64,000 nt of DNA from the NCBI RefSeq assembly GCF_027943945.1, contig NZ_AP027141.1, forward strand, positions 1,674,001 to 1,738,000, read 5' to 3'. Positions 19,923-27,840 of the stretch are shown here, in pieces; the first letter of the stretch is position 1, and every line of letters starts with the position of its first letter. The notes beneath the pieces were generated by a model, which saw only the letters and a program-made list of their open reading frames with translations, did no database searches and was not told the DNA's origin. The DNA comes from Microbacterium terricola. GTDB taxonomy: Bacteria; Actinomycetota; Actinomycetes; Actinomycetales; Microbacteriaceae. Position numbers and translations under genes: made by a program.

Positions 19923-21352
19923 GCGGATCCCTTCGTCGTGCCCTTCGCGTCGGTCCGCCTGCTGCGCACGGAGGCGAGGGCGGACAGGAACGACCGCGAC
20001 CACGCGTCGACGTCGTTCTCGATGACCTTCCTGCGCAGCGCCCGCATCCGGCGACCCTGCTCGGCGCCCGGCATCTCGATCGCCCGCATGATCGTGTTCT
20101 TGAGCGCGCCGATGTCGTGCGGGTTGATGCGCAGCGCCATGCCGAGTTCGTCGGCCGCGCCGGCGAACTCGCTCAGCACCAGGGTCCCGCGGTTGTCGAT
20201 GCGCGCGGCGACGTACTCCTTGGCGACGAGGTTCATGCCGTCGCGCAGGGCGGTGACGAGCATGACGTCGGCAGCGAGGTACAGCGCCACCATCTCCTCG
20301 CGGGGGTACCCCTGGTGCAGGTAGCGGATCGCGGTGTGCCCCATGGTGTCGTAGTCGCCGTTGATGCGGCCCACCGTCAGCTCGATCTCGTCGCGCAGCT
20401 GCATGTACGCGTCGACCCGCTCACGGCTCGGGCTCGCGACCTGCACGAGGGTGACGTCCTCGACGTTGATGCGACCGTCCTGCAGAAGCTCGCCGAACGC
20501 CTTCATACGATGGCGGATGCCCTTCGTGTAGTCGAGCCGGTCGACGCCGAGCAGGATCTTCTTCGGGTTGCCGAGGCTCTCGCGGATCTCGAGCGCCCTC
20601 GCCTGCACATCGGGACGCTGCGCCAGCTCGATGTACGCGTCGGCGTCGATCGAGATCGGGAAGGCCTTGGCGAGGGCGACGCGGGTGGTGCCGTCGGCCT
20701 GCGGCACCGAGATGCCGGAGGCTCTGGTCTCGTAGTGGAACAGGCGCCGGATCGACCGCGTGAAGTTGCCGGCGTCGGCGACGCGCTGGAAGCCGATGAC
20801 GTCGGCGCCCATCAGGCCCTCCAGCACCTGCCGGCGCCACGGGAGCTGCGAGTACAGCCCGTATGCCGGGAAGGGAATGTGGTGGAAGTATCCGATCGTG
20901 AGATCGGGACGCAGCTCTCGGAGCATCTGCGGGACGAGCTGCAGCTGGTAGTCCTGCACCCAGACCGTCCCCCCGTCGGAGACGGCGGTGGCCGCGGCCT
21001 CGGCGAAACGGCGGTTGACGGCGACGTACGCCTCCCACCACACTCGCCGATACCGCGGCGGCGAGATCACGTCGTGGTACAGCGGCCAGAACGTGTCGTT
21101 GGACATGCCCTCGTAGTAGAGCTCGATGTCCTCGGCGCTCAGCGGGACGGGGACCAGCAGCATCCCGTCGAACTCGAACGGCTCGATGTCGAGGTCGGGC
21201 TGGCCCGCCCAGCCGACCCATGCGCCGTCGGCACGTTGCATGACGGGCTCGAGCGCGGCCACGAGTCCACCGGGCGAACGGTTCCACTCCCCGTCCGCAC
21301 CGCGATCCACGGGGAGGCGGTTGGCGACGACGACGAACTCAGCTGTGGACAC
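19919..21352 (-). CDS. otsA: Trehalose-6-phosphate synthase
   Basis: GT20 glycosyltransferase joining UDP- (or ADP-) glucose to glucose-6-phosphate; 477 residues. Motifs: NRLPVDR near the N-terminus, WVGWAGQ, VWVQDYQLQLVPQMLRE, YFHHIPFP, GVDRLDYTKGI and the C-terminal NLVAKEYVAAR region, all OtsA-typical. It begins with GTG, with GGGAG about 5 bases upstream and a -10 TAGCCT about 30 bases upstream (21387-21382). It is coupled to otsB. Confidence 0.96.
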   Translation of the reverse strand: MSTAEFVVVANRLPVDRGADGEWNRSPGGLVAALEPVMQRADGAWVGWAGQPDLDIEPFEFDGMLLVPVPLSAEDIELYYEGMSNDTFWPLYHDVISPPRYRRVWWEAYVAVNRRFAEAAATAVSDGGTVWVQDYQLQLVPQMLRELRPDLTIGYFHHIPFPAYGLYSQLPWRRQVLEGLMGADVIGFQRVADAGNFTRSIRRLFHYETRASGISVPQADGTTRVALAKAFPISIDADAYIELAQRPDVQARALEIRESLGNPKKILLGVDRLDYTKGIRHRMKAFGELLQDGRINVEDVTLVQVASPSRERVDAYMQLRDEIELTVGRINGDYDTMGHTAIRYLHQGYPREEMVALYLAADVMLVTALRDGMNLVAKEYVAARIDNRGTLVLSEFAGAADELGMALRINPHDIGALKNTIMRAIEMPGAEQGRRMRALRRKVIENDVDAWSRSFLSALASVRSRRTDAKGTTKGSA

Positions 21353-21381
21353 GATGCTCCCGGTTTCGGATGTGACCTCCC

Positions 21382-21405
21382 AGGCTATCCCTGAGCCGAT
21401 AGCGT
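21382..21405. promoter_or_regulatory. Divergent promoters for otsA and a small membrane gene
   Basis: Minus-strand TAGCCT (21387-21382) serves otsA with a leader of about 22-25 bases. Plus-strand TAGCGT (21400-21405) is 6 bases before the ATG at 21412 and would give a leaderless message. Confidence 0.45.
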
Positions 21406-21411
21406 TGTCTT

Positions 21412-21666
21412 ATGCGCGAATACGTCTTCGGCACCGGCCTGATCGGCGCGGCCACCAGCGGCATGACCCTGTTGCGCTCCCTGCGCGCGCAGGAGCCGTT
21501 CACCTGGCGGACGGTTCTCGCGTGGGTGAGCTGGGGCATCACGGTCGCGCTCGTCGTCGGCGCGGTCATCGACACGCGCGATGCGAAGCGCGGCCGGATC
21601 GTGTCGGGCGACTCCCCCGTCTCCGGCAGGGAGCAGAAGCTGCTGAAGAAGCGCCTGCGCCGCTAG
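21412..21666 (+). CDS. Small membrane protein, unknown
   Basis: 84 residues with two hydrophobic segments (about 5-22 and 33-52) and a basic C-terminal tail (EQKLLKKRLRR). The ATG is 6 bases after TAGCGT, fitting the leaderless pattern. Its stop overlaps the stop of the convergent GNAT gene by 4 bases. Function is not recognised. Confidence 0.65.
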   Translation: MREYVFGTGLIGAATSGMTLLRSLRAQEPFTWRTVLAWVSWGITVALVVGAVIDTRDAKRGRIVSGDSPVSGREQKLLKKRLRR

Positions 21667-22103
21667 AGCCCGATCTCGTAGTGGATGAAGCCGGTGCGCT
21701 CAGCCACCCGGTCGTAGAGCGCGCGGGCCGTGGTGTTGGTCTCGGCGGTCAGCCAGTACACCTTCGCGCAGCCCTGCTCGCGCGCCCACCGCTCCACGTG
21801 CGAGATGAGCGCGCGGCCCGTCCCCGACCCGCGGGCCTCCGGGGCGACGAAGAGGTCCTCGAGGTAGCAGTACGTCGTCGTCGTCCACGTGGCCGTGTGG
21901 GTGAGCCAGTTCACGAATCCGATCGCCGCACCCGTCTCGTCGCGGGCGATCGCGCCGTGCAGCCCGTCGCCCGCCACGAGGCGCCGGAATGTGGAGTCGG
22001 TGACCTCGTCGGCCACGGTCGATTCGTAGAACCGGATGTACGCGTGCCAGAGGGGCAGCCACTCGTCCCGGTCGGCTGCGGCGAGAGCGTCGATGGTCGT
22101 CAC
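21663..22103 (-). CDS. GNAT family N-acetyltransferase
   Basis: 146-residue acetyl-CoA-dependent acetyltransferase. Motif A VAPEARGSGTGRALISHVERWA (about residues 88-109) binds acetyl-CoA. YWLTAETNTTARALYDRVA is the usual motif B region with the tyrosine that can act as acid. Starts with GTG 6 bases after TAGCGT (22115-22110), so probably leaderless. The substrate (amine, peptide or antibiotic) cannot be told. Confidence 0.85.
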   Translation of the reverse strand: MTTIDALAAADRDEWLPLWHAYIRFYESTVADEVTDSTFRRLVAGDGLHGAIARDETGAAIGFVNWLTHTATWTTTTYCYLEDLFVAPEARGSGTGRALISHVERWAREQGCAKVYWLTAETNTTARALYDRVAERTGFIHYEIGL

Positions 22104-22119
22104 GCGCTCACGCTACCCC

Positions 22120-23304
22120 TCAGCGGGTCAGGATGAGGGCGTCGCCTTGACCGCCTCCGCCGCACAGCGCCACTGCGGCGGTCCCCCCGCCCCGGCGCAC
22201 CAGTTCGTGCACGGCGTGCACGACGAGCCGGTTGCCGGAGGCGCCGATCGGGTGGCCGATCGCGATGCCGCCGCCGTGGATGTTGACGACGTCGTCGCCC
22301 AGTCCGAGCTCGGCCTGAGAGCGCGCCACGACCGCGCCGAACGCCTCGTTGATCTCGACGAGATCGAGATCGGATGCGGTGATGCCCTGCTTCCCGAGAG
22401 CCTTCTCGATCGCGCGCGCCGGCTGCGCGTGCAGCGAGTTGTCCGGCCCGGCGACCTGGCCGGAGGCGCCCACGACAGCGAGCACGGGCCAGCCCGCCTC
22501 GTCGGCATGCGCGCGCGTGGTCAGCACCACCGCCGAGGCGCCGTCGGAGATCTGTGACGAGTTGCCCGCCGTGATCGTGCCGCCCTCGGCGAACGCGGGC
22601 CGGAGCCCGGCGAGCGTCTCCGCGGTGGTGCCGGGGCGGATCCCCTCGTCTGCGGTCACGACGACCGCGGGGCCCTTCCGCTGGGGGATCTCGACGGGCA
22701 CGATCTCGGCGTCGAAGACGCCGTCCGCCTGCGCCGCGGCGGCCCGCTGGTGAGAGCGGGCGGCGACAGCATCCTGCGCCTCCCTCGTCACCTCGTAGCT
22801 CGCGTTGAGGCGCTCTGTCGACGCGCCCATGCTCTCGCGGTCGAATGCATCGGTGAGGCCGTCGTAGGCCATGTGATCGAGCACCTCGACTGAGCCGTAG
22901 GCCCATCCGTCGCGCGAACCCGTCAGCAGGTGCGGCGACCGGGTCATCGACTCCATGCCCGCTGCCACGACCACCGTCGCGTCGCCGAGGCGCAGCATCC
23001 TCGCCCCGTCGATGATGGCGGTGAGGCCGGACAGGCACACCTTGTTGACCGAGCCGGCGTGCACGTCCCAGCCGATTCCCGCGCCGATCGCGGCCTGGCG
23101 AGCGGGGTTCTGACCAGCGCCGGCCGGAAGCACCTGCCCGACGAGCACTGCATCGACGGCGGATGCGGGGATCCCGGCCTTCTCCAGCGCTCCGCGGATC
23201 GCGATCGAGCCGAGTGCCGTTGCCGGCAGAGCGGCGAGCTGTCCCTTGAGTCGCCCCTGCGGCGTGCGCGCGGCAGCGACGATGACGACGTCGTCGTGGT
23301 TCAT
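22120..23304 (-). CDS. Acetyl-CoA C-acetyltransferase (thiolase)
   Basis: 394-residue thiolase II that interconverts acetoacetyl-CoA (or a related 3-oxoacyl-CoA) and acetyl-CoA. The nucleophile is C90 in [11 protein letters not shown]. Further motifs are [26 protein letters not shown] and the C-terminal acid/base cysteine in [13 protein letters not shown]. Its ATG overlaps the stop of the CoA-transferase B gene (ATGA). Together the three genes would activate acetoacetate or 3-oxoadipate with CoA and then cleave it. Choice between atoB and pcaF is open. Confidence 0.92.
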   Translation of the reverse strand: MNHDDVVIVAAARTPQGRLKGQLAALPATALGSIAIRGALEKAGIPASAVDAVLVGQVLPAGAGQNPARQAAIGAGIGWDVHAGSVNKVCLSGLTAIIDGARMLRLGDATVVVAAGMESMTRSPHLLTGSRDGWAYGSVEVLDHMAYDGLTDAFDRESMGASTERLNASYEVTREAQDAVAARSHQRAAAAQADGVFDAEIVPVEIPQRKGPAVVVTADEGIRPGTTAETLAGLRPAFAEGGTITAGNSSQISDGASAVVLTTRAHADEAGWPVLAVVGASGQVAGPDNSLHAQPARAIEKALGKQGITASDLDLVEINEAFGAVVARSQAELGLGDDVVNIHGGGIAIGHPIGASGNRLVVHAVHELVRRGGGTAAVALCGGGGQGDALILTR

Positions 23305-23957
23305 GATCCGATTCTCCCTGTCTCCACGCGCAGCGGGGGCTCCGTCGCCGCGACGACCTCCTCGACGGTCACCCCTGGCGCCGTCTCGACGAGGACGAGC
23401 CCGTCCTCGGTGACGTCGATGACGGCCAGGTCGGTGATGATCCGGTCGACCACGCCCCGTCCGGTCAGGGGCAGCGAGCAGTCGTTCACGATCTTGGCCG
23501 AGCCGTCGCGGGCTACGTGCTCCATCAGCACGATGACCTTCGCCGCGCCGTGGACGAGGTCCATGGCTCCGCCCGGTCCCTTGACCATCTTCCCGGGGAT
23601 CATCCAGTTCGCCAGGTCGCCGGTCGCCGACACCTGCATGGCACCGAGGATCGCCGCGTCGATCTTGCCGCCGCGGATCATCCCGAAGCTGGTGGCCGAA
23701 TCGAAGTACGCCGCGCCCGGCAGCACGGTGACGGTCTCCTTCCCGGCGTTGATGAGATCGGGATCGACGTTCTCCTCGGTGGGGTACGGCCCGACGCCGA
23801 GGATGCCGTTCTCCGACTGCAGCACGACCGTCACACCGTCGGGGACGTGGTTCGGCACGAGCGTGGGCAGACCGATGCCGAGGTTCACGTACGCGCCGTC
23901 GGCGAGTTCGAGCGCCGCGCGCGCGGCCATCTCGCTGCGGGTCAGGGTCATGGTCAT
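23301..23957 (-). CDS. 3-oxoacid CoA-transferase subunit B
   Basis: 218-residue beta subunit of a family I CoA-transferase. The catalytic glutamate is E49 in [34 protein letters not shown] and [14 protein letters not shown] are typical. The ATG at 23957 overlaps the stop of subunit A by ATGA, and the gene overlaps the thiolase start by ATGA. Transfers CoA from succinyl-CoA to acetoacetate (ScoB) or 3-oxoadipate (PcaJ); sequence alone does not decide. Confidence 0.92.
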   Translation of the reverse strand: MTMTLTRSEMAARAALELADGAYVNLGIGLPTLVPNHVPDGVTVVLQSENGILGVGPYPTEENVDPDLINAGKETVTVLPGAAYFDSATSFGMIRGGKIDAAILGAMQVSATGDLANWMIPGKMVKGPGGAMDLVHGAAKVIVLMEHVARDGSAKIVNDCSLPLTGRGVVDRIITDLAVIDVTEDGLVLVETAPGVTVEEVVAATEPPLRVETGRIGS

Positions 23958-24772
23958 GCTCCTTCGGGGATGTCGCGGCTCGCGGCGTCGGCGACGTCCG
24001 CACCCTGAGCCTGTCGAAGGGTGCGCCGTTCGATCCGCTTCTCTATCGCGGTGCCGACCTCGACGATCCGGTGCACGTAGATGCCCGGCAGGTGGATGGT
24101 GTCGGGGTCGAGCTCGCCGGGCTCCACCAGCTCCTCGACCTGGACGATGCACACCCGGCCGGCCATCGCCGCGAGCGGGTTGAAGTTGCGGGCCGCCTTG
24201 TTGAACACGAGGTTGCCGTGGCGATCGGCGCGCAGCGCGTGCACGAGCGCGAAGTCGGTCACGATCGCCTCCTCCAGCACGTACTCGCGCGCGGCGCCGG
24301 CGACGTCGAAGGTGCGGACGTCCTTGGCGGGCGAGGCGACGGCGATCGCACCGGTGCCGTCGTAGCGTCGGGGCAGCCCGCCTTCGGCGACCTGGGTGCC
24401 CACACCGGTCTGCGTGTAGAACGCGGCGATGCCCGAGCCGCCGGCGCGGAGCTTCTCGGCGAGGGTCCCCTGCGGCGTCAGCTCGAGCTCGAGCTCGCCG
24501 GAGAGGAACTGGCGTTCGAACTCCTTGTTCTCGCCTACGTAGGAGGACGTCATCTTGCGGATGCGGTGCGCGTTCAGCAGGACGCCGAGGCCCCAGTCAT
24601 CCACCCCGCAGTTGTTGCTCACGACGCTGAGATCCGTCGTGCCCTGCGCCAGCAGCGCCTCGATCAGCGCGATCGGGTTTCCGGAGAGTCCGAATCCCCC
24701 GACCGCGAGGGAGGCGCCATCGGGGATGTCGGCGACGGCCTCGGCCGCCGATGCCCAGGTCTTGTCGATCAC
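23954..24772 (-). CDS. 3-oxoacid CoA-transferase subunit A
   Basis: 272-residue alpha subunit with the glycine loop [17 protein letters not shown] at about residues 24-40 and the conserved [12 protein letters not shown] and [16 protein letters not shown] segments. The last 25 or so residues are unlike the family: they include TLRQAQGAD, the translation of a palindromic dispersed repeat (23999-24025) lying inside the reading frame. Normal alpha subunits are about 230-250 residues, so the C-terminus appears extended by this insertion. First gene of the three-gene operon; divergent from an IclR regulator. Confidence 0.92.
   Translation of the reverse strand: MIDKTWASAAEAVADIPDGASLAVGGFGLSGNPIALIEALLAQGTTDLSVVSNNCGVDDWGLGVLLNAHRIRKMTSSYVGENKEFERQFLSGELELELTPQGTLAEKLRAGGSGIAAFYTQTGVGTQVAEGGLPRRYDGTGAIAVASPAKDVRTFDVAGAAREYVLEEAIVTDFALVHALRADRHGNLVFNKAARNFNPLAAMAGRVCIVQVEELVEPGELDPDTIHLPGIYVHRIVEVGTAIEKRIERRTLRQAQGADVADAASRDIPEGA
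23999..24025. repeat. Palindromic REP-like element inside scoA 3' end
   Basis: CGCACCCT (23999-24006) and AGGGTGCG (24018-24025) are perfect 8-bp inverted arms around an 11-base centre. The core CCTTCGACAGGCTCAGG is a motif I know as a dispersed repeat in several high-GC genera. Its translations (RQAQG, PEPVEG, STGSG) recur across frames here. I found only one copy in the window. Confidence 0.6.
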
Positions 24773-24835
24773 ACGTGCTCCTTCGCTCGGTCATCCCATG
24801 CTCGTGGCTCGGACGGGACGCCCGCATGCCGGCGA

Positions 24836-24880
24836 TTGCCATGTGGATACCGAGAGCCCTAGTGTCCATATTGTGGACAC
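24836..24880 (+). promoter_or_regulatory. iclR promoter and overlapping operator
   Basis: TTGCCA (24836-24841), 18-base spacer, TAGTGT (24860-24865). A perfect 7-bp inverted repeat GTGTCCA-TATTG-TGGACAC covers 24862-24880, overlapping both the -10 and the preferred GTG start at 24873. A bound dimer would block iclR itself; the same region precedes the divergent CoA-transferase operon (start 24772). Confidence 0.55.
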
Positions 24881-25655
24881 CCGGTCGAACATCCCCGGCA
24901 CGCAGTCGGTCGCGCGCGCCGCCCAGCTCCTCCGCCTGGTCACCTCGGCGGGCGCGGAAGGGCTCGCGGTCGCCGATCTCGCCCGACGCGCCGAGCTCAC
25001 CCGACCCACGGCGCATCGGCTCCTCAGCGCGCTCCGGCACGAGGGACTCGTGGACCAGGATGAGCAGACCGGCCGCTGGATGCCCGGCCCCGAGCTCTAC
25101 CTCATGGGAACGGTTGCCGCATCCCGTTACGACATCACCGGCATCGCCCGCGACATCGTCCGCTCGCTGGCCGTGCGCACCGAGGAGAGCGCGTTCCTCT
25201 CGGTGCGCCGGGGCGACGAGACCGTCTGCCTGCTGCGCGAAGAGGGCAGCTTCCCGATCCGTTCGTTCGTGCTCTCGGAGGGCGTGCGCTTCCCCCTCGG
25301 CGTCGCCTCGGCCGGGCTCGCCATCCTCGCGTTCCTGCCCCCTCACGATGTGGACGCCTACTTCGAGCGGCATCCCGACCTCGCGGACGCCTGGGGCCCC
25401 GCCCACGGCGAGAAGAGGCTCAGGTCGCGACTGCGCGACACGCAGAGCCGCGGCTACGCGCTCAACCCCGGGCTGATCGTCGAGGGCAGCTTCGGACTCG
25501 GCGCCGCGGTGTTCACGCGCGAGGGACATCCGCAGTGGGCGCTCAGCCTGACCGGCGTCCAGTTCCGGTTCGGTCCCGACCGCATCGCCGAGCTCGGACG
25601 CATCCTGCTCGCTCACGCCCACCAGCTCACGACCCGCATCGCATCGAGCCGCTGA
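24873..25655 (+). CDS. IclR family transcriptional regulator
   Basis: 260 residues from the GTG at 24873. An N-terminal winged helix (GLAVADLARRAELTRPTAHRLLSALRHEGLV, about residues 25-60) is followed by the IclR effector domain with SVRRGDETVCLLREEGSFPIRSF and LGVASAGLAILAFLP. In-frame starts further upstream (GTG 24843, ATG 24555) exist, but the promoter TTGCCA-N18-TAGTGT places the mRNA 5' end at about 24873. Divergent from the CoA-transferase/thiolase operon, whose regulator it likely is. The inducer may be a 3-oxo acid such as acetoacetate or 3-oxoadipate (inference). Confidence 0.86.
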   Translation: MDTRSNIPGTQSVARAAQLLRLVTSAGAEGLAVADLARRAELTRPTAHRLLSALRHEGLVDQDEQTGRWMPGPELYLMGTVAASRYDITGIARDIVRSLAVRTEESAFLSVRRGDETVCLLREEGSFPIRSFVLSEGVRFPLGVASAGLAILAFLPPHDVDAYFERHPDLADAWGPAHGEKRLRSRLRDTQSRGYALNPGLIVEGSFGLGAAVFTREGHPQWALSLTGVQFRFGPDRIAELGRILLAHAHQLTTRIASSR

Positions 25656-25665
25656 CCCGGTATGC

Positions 25666-25691
25666 ATGCCTCGGGTATATGCTTGGGGCAT
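25666..25691 (+). promoter_or_regulatory. marR promoter with imperfect operator
   Basis: TATGCT (25678-25683) is 6 bases before the ATG at 25690 (leaderless). ATGCC (25666-25670) and GGCAT (25687-25691) form an inverted repeat around the -10, a plausible autorepression site. Confidence 0.4.
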
Positions 25692-26124
25692 GAATCGATC
25701 GGAAAGCATCGAGGAGCTCATCGTCGCCGCGCACGCGCTCACCCGCATCGCGGCACACGAGACCGGGAATGACGCCCCCGCCGCCCAGTGGCGGGTGCTC
25801 AGCCTGCTCCGCCACGACGGTCCGCTGCGCGTGGGCGAGCTGGCTGCGGCGAGCCGCGTGACCCAGCCGGGCATGACGAGGCTGGTGACGCGTCTGACCG
25901 AGAACGGCCTGGTCGAGCGCACCGGCGATCCTGCGGACTCCCGGGCTACCGTGGTCTCGATCACCGACCAGGGCGCGGATGCCTTGACGCAGTGGCGCAC
26001 ACAGCTGGGCCAGACGGTGAGCGCACGACTCGCCGACATCGACGAGTCCGACTGGACGGCCATCGCCCGCGTCGCCGAGCTTCTCGCCGCACGCACGGCC
26101 GTTCCCGTGGGCGCGGCCCGATGA
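25690..26124 (+). CDS. MarR family transcriptional regulator
   Basis: 144-residue winged-helix regulator: AAQWRVLSLLRHDGPLRVGELAAASRVTQPGMTRLVTRLTENGLVERT at about 32-80, with the wing DPADSRATVVSITDQG, is diagnostic. It precedes an MFS transporter by an ATGA overlap, so the pair forms an autoregulated efflux operon of the MarR/MFS type. The ligand is probably the exported compound (inference). Confidence 0.9.
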   Translation: MNRSESIEELIVAAHALTRIAAHETGNDAPAAQWRVLSLLRHDGPLRVGELAAASRVTQPGMTRLVTRLTENGLVERTGDPADSRATVVSITDQGADALTQWRTQLGQTVSARLADIDESDWTAIARVAELLAARTAVPVGAAR

Positions 26125-27347
26125 GCGGGGCTGCGACCGCATCGATCTGGCGCCAGCCGATGCAGGTGTGGGCTGTCGCGTTCGCCTGCGTCGTCGCCTT
26201 CATGGGCATCGGGCTCGTCGACCCGATCCTCCCGGCCATCGCCGAGTCGCTCCAGGCGAGCCCCGTCGAGACCGAGCTGCTGTTCACCAGCTACCTGCTG
26301 GTCACCGGACTCGCGATGCTCATCACGAGCTACATCTCCAGCCGCATCGGCGCGAAGGCGACCCTTCTGATCGGCCTCACCCTGATCATCGCGTTCTCCC
26401 TGGCCTGCGCGCTCAGCGGCAGCGTCGACGCGGTCATCGGCTTCCGGGCAGGCTGGGGCCTCGGCAACGCCCTGTTCATCTCCACCGCCCTCGCGACCAT
26501 CGTCGGCGCAGCGTCGGGCGGCAGCGGAGCGGCGATCATCCTCTACGAGGCGGCGCTCGGCATCGGCATCGCGGTGGGACCGCTCCTGGGCGGACTGCTG
26601 GGCGAAGTGAGCTGGCGGGGTCCGTTCTTCGGCGTCGCGGTCCTGATGGCGGTCGCCTTCATCGCCATCGCGGTGCTCTTGCGCACCCCCGGCGAGAAGC
26701 GCGAGCCCGTGCGCCTGTCCGCGCCCTTCCGCGCACTCGGACGTCCGGCGCTCGCCGTGCTCGCCGCCGCCGCGCTCTTCTACAACATCGGCTTCTTCGT
26801 GCTGCTCGCGTTCTCGCCCTTCCCGCTGGGCTTCGGGGCGATGGGGATCGGCTTCACGTTCTTCGGCTGGGGCGTCGCACTGGCGATCACCAGCGTGTGG
26901 GTGGCGCCGATCCTGACGCGCAGGATGCCCCGCACCGCGGTCCTGATGCTCATCCTGCCGCTGCTCGCCGTCGACCTGCTCGCCGCTGCGCTCATGGTCG
27001 ACAGTCCCGCCGGGCTCGTCGTCTGCATCGTCATCGGCGGGATGCTGCTCGGCATCGTCAACACGGTGCTGACCGAATCTGTCATGGAGGCCACCGACCT
27101 GCCGCGCTCGGTCGCGTCGTCGTCTTACTCGGCCGTGCGGTTCCTCGGCGGCGCCGCCGCTCCCCCGCTCGCCGCGCTCCTCTGGCACCTGTACGGTGCA
27201 GCCGTCCCGTATTTGTGCGCCGCCGCATCCGTGCTGATCGCCACGGTGATCATCGCGCTCGGCCGCAGGGTGCTGGCACCGGTCGACGCGCGTGAGCTTC
27301 AGCCGGCGGACGAGGCCGCCGCCGTACTGGTCGGCGACGCGGCCTGA
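26121..27347 (+). CDS. MFS transporter, 12 TM, drug efflux type
   Basis: 408 residues with about 12 hydrophobic segments. The N-terminus has MGIGLVDPILPAIAESLQASPVETELLFTSYLL, close to DHA1-type TM1-loop-TM2; motif A is atypical (ISSRIGAKATLLIG). It is translationally coupled to the preceding marR. A hydrophilic tail (residues 385-408) is not conserved-looking. Substrate unknown. Confidence 0.88.
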   Translation: MSGAATASIWRQPMQVWAVAFACVVAFMGIGLVDPILPAIAESLQASPVETELLFTSYLLVTGLAMLITSYISSRIGAKATLLIGLTLIIAFSLACALSGSVDAVIGFRAGWGLGNALFISTALATIVGAASGGSGAAIILYEAALGIGIAVGPLLGGLLGEVSWRGPFFGVAVLMAVAFIAIAVLLRTPGEKREPVRLSAPFRALGRPALAVLAAAALFYNIGFFVLLAFSPFPLGFGAMGIGFTFFGWGVALAITSVWVAPILTRRMPRTAVLMLILPLLAVDLLAAALMVDSPAGLVVCIVIGGMLLGIVNTVLTESVMEATDLPRSVASSSYSAVRFLGGAAAPPLAALLWHLYGAAVPYLCAAASVLIATVIIALGRRVLAPVDARELQPADEAAAVLVGDAA

Positions 27348-27623
27348 CGCGATCCCGCGCAGATGTATGCGATTGCAACCATTGGTGACAAGCCGGCGGT
27401 GAGCGGCGTATCCTGACCCCGGCAGGTGCACCGCCCGGCAACCGGATACGGACACCTCGCCACTTGGGGGTGACAGGCGAGTCCGCTCGCCAGCTTCTTG
27501 CCCGTGCAGGGGGATTGCACGGGACACCTGGTGTCGACCCAGGGCCCGTCCAGCGCATTCCGGGGGGATCACGCACTGGACGGGCCAACCTCTGCCCGCT
27601 CGCTGCAGCGCGCTCTCGCTCGC
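27348..27623. other. Gene-free structured stretch
   Basis: No credible protein gene. The stretch carries three hairpins with G-rich loops on the plus strand (C-rich on minus), a plus-strand promoter-like GTGACA-N18-TATCCT ending near 27412, and a short CCTGG/CCAGG hairpin. It ends at the tRNA-Lys terminator. See the ncRNA entry. Confidence 0.6.
27456..27586 (-). ncRNA. Candidate structured RNA with three C-rich hairpin loops (6C-like)
   Basis: Read on the minus strand, three stem-loops each carry a run of C in the loop. Stem 27586-27572/27557-27543 is 15 bp with loop UGAUCCCCCCGGAA; stem 27523-27516/27508-27501 is 8 bp with loop AUCCCCC; stem 27481-27476/27461-27456 is 6 bp with CACCCCC. In the first stem, two pairs are G-U on the minus strand but A-C mismatches on the plus strand, which favours minus-strand transcription. 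Actinobacterial 6C RNA is defined by hairpins with C6 loops; this is a look-alike with one more hairpin. No promoter is clear on the minus strand. It could also be DNA structure only. Confidence 0.4.
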
Positions 27624-27667
27624 GGAAAAGCAGAAAGCCCCGCGATCTGGCGAGAGATCACGGGGCT
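27624..27667 (-). terminator. Intrinsic terminator of tRNA-Lys
   Basis: On the minus strand, AGCCCCGUGAUCU pairs with AGAUCGCGGGGCU (27667-27636) and is followed by UUUCUGCUUUU, a classical rho-independent terminator just downstream of tRNA-Lys. Confidence 0.85.
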
Positions 27668-27672
27668 GTCCG

Positions 27673-27745
27673 TGCACCCCCTGGGACTTGAACCCAGAAC
27701 CCACTGATTAAGAGTCAGTTGCTCTGCCGATTGAGCTAGAGGTGC
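27673..27745 (-). tRNA. tRNA-Lys (anticodon CTT)
   Basis: 73-base cloverleaf on the minus strand. Acceptor GCACCTC pairs with GGGGTGC (one U-G pair) and discriminator A follows at 27673. The anticodon arm ACTGA-CTCTTAA-TCAGT gives anticodon CUU, and the T-arm holds GTTCAAGTC. The 3' CCA is not encoded. Decodes AAG, the dominant lysine codon at this GC content. Confidence 0.95.
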
Positions 27746-27828
27746 GTTCCGATCCGCCGAGGCGAACCGAGGGTCAACATTACCATCACGATTGCGTCAC
27801 TCGGAAATCGAGGTCGAGTTCCGCCATC

Positions 27829-27834
27829 TAGATT
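27829..27834 (+). promoter_or_regulatory. -10 hexamer of leaderless hisN promoter
   Basis: TAGATT, 6 bases before the GTG at 27841; no strong -35 seen. Confidence 0.45.
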
Positions 27835-27840
27835 GGTCTC

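Noticed and set aside
27464-27691. Short plus-strand ORF over the structured region
   Set aside because: Runs through perfect hairpins and the tRNA-Lys terminator; composition is not protein-like.
24597-27704. Open frame of 1035 codons on the minus strand
   Set aside because: Antisense to iclR, marR and the MFS gene and out of frame with scoA; no family signature.
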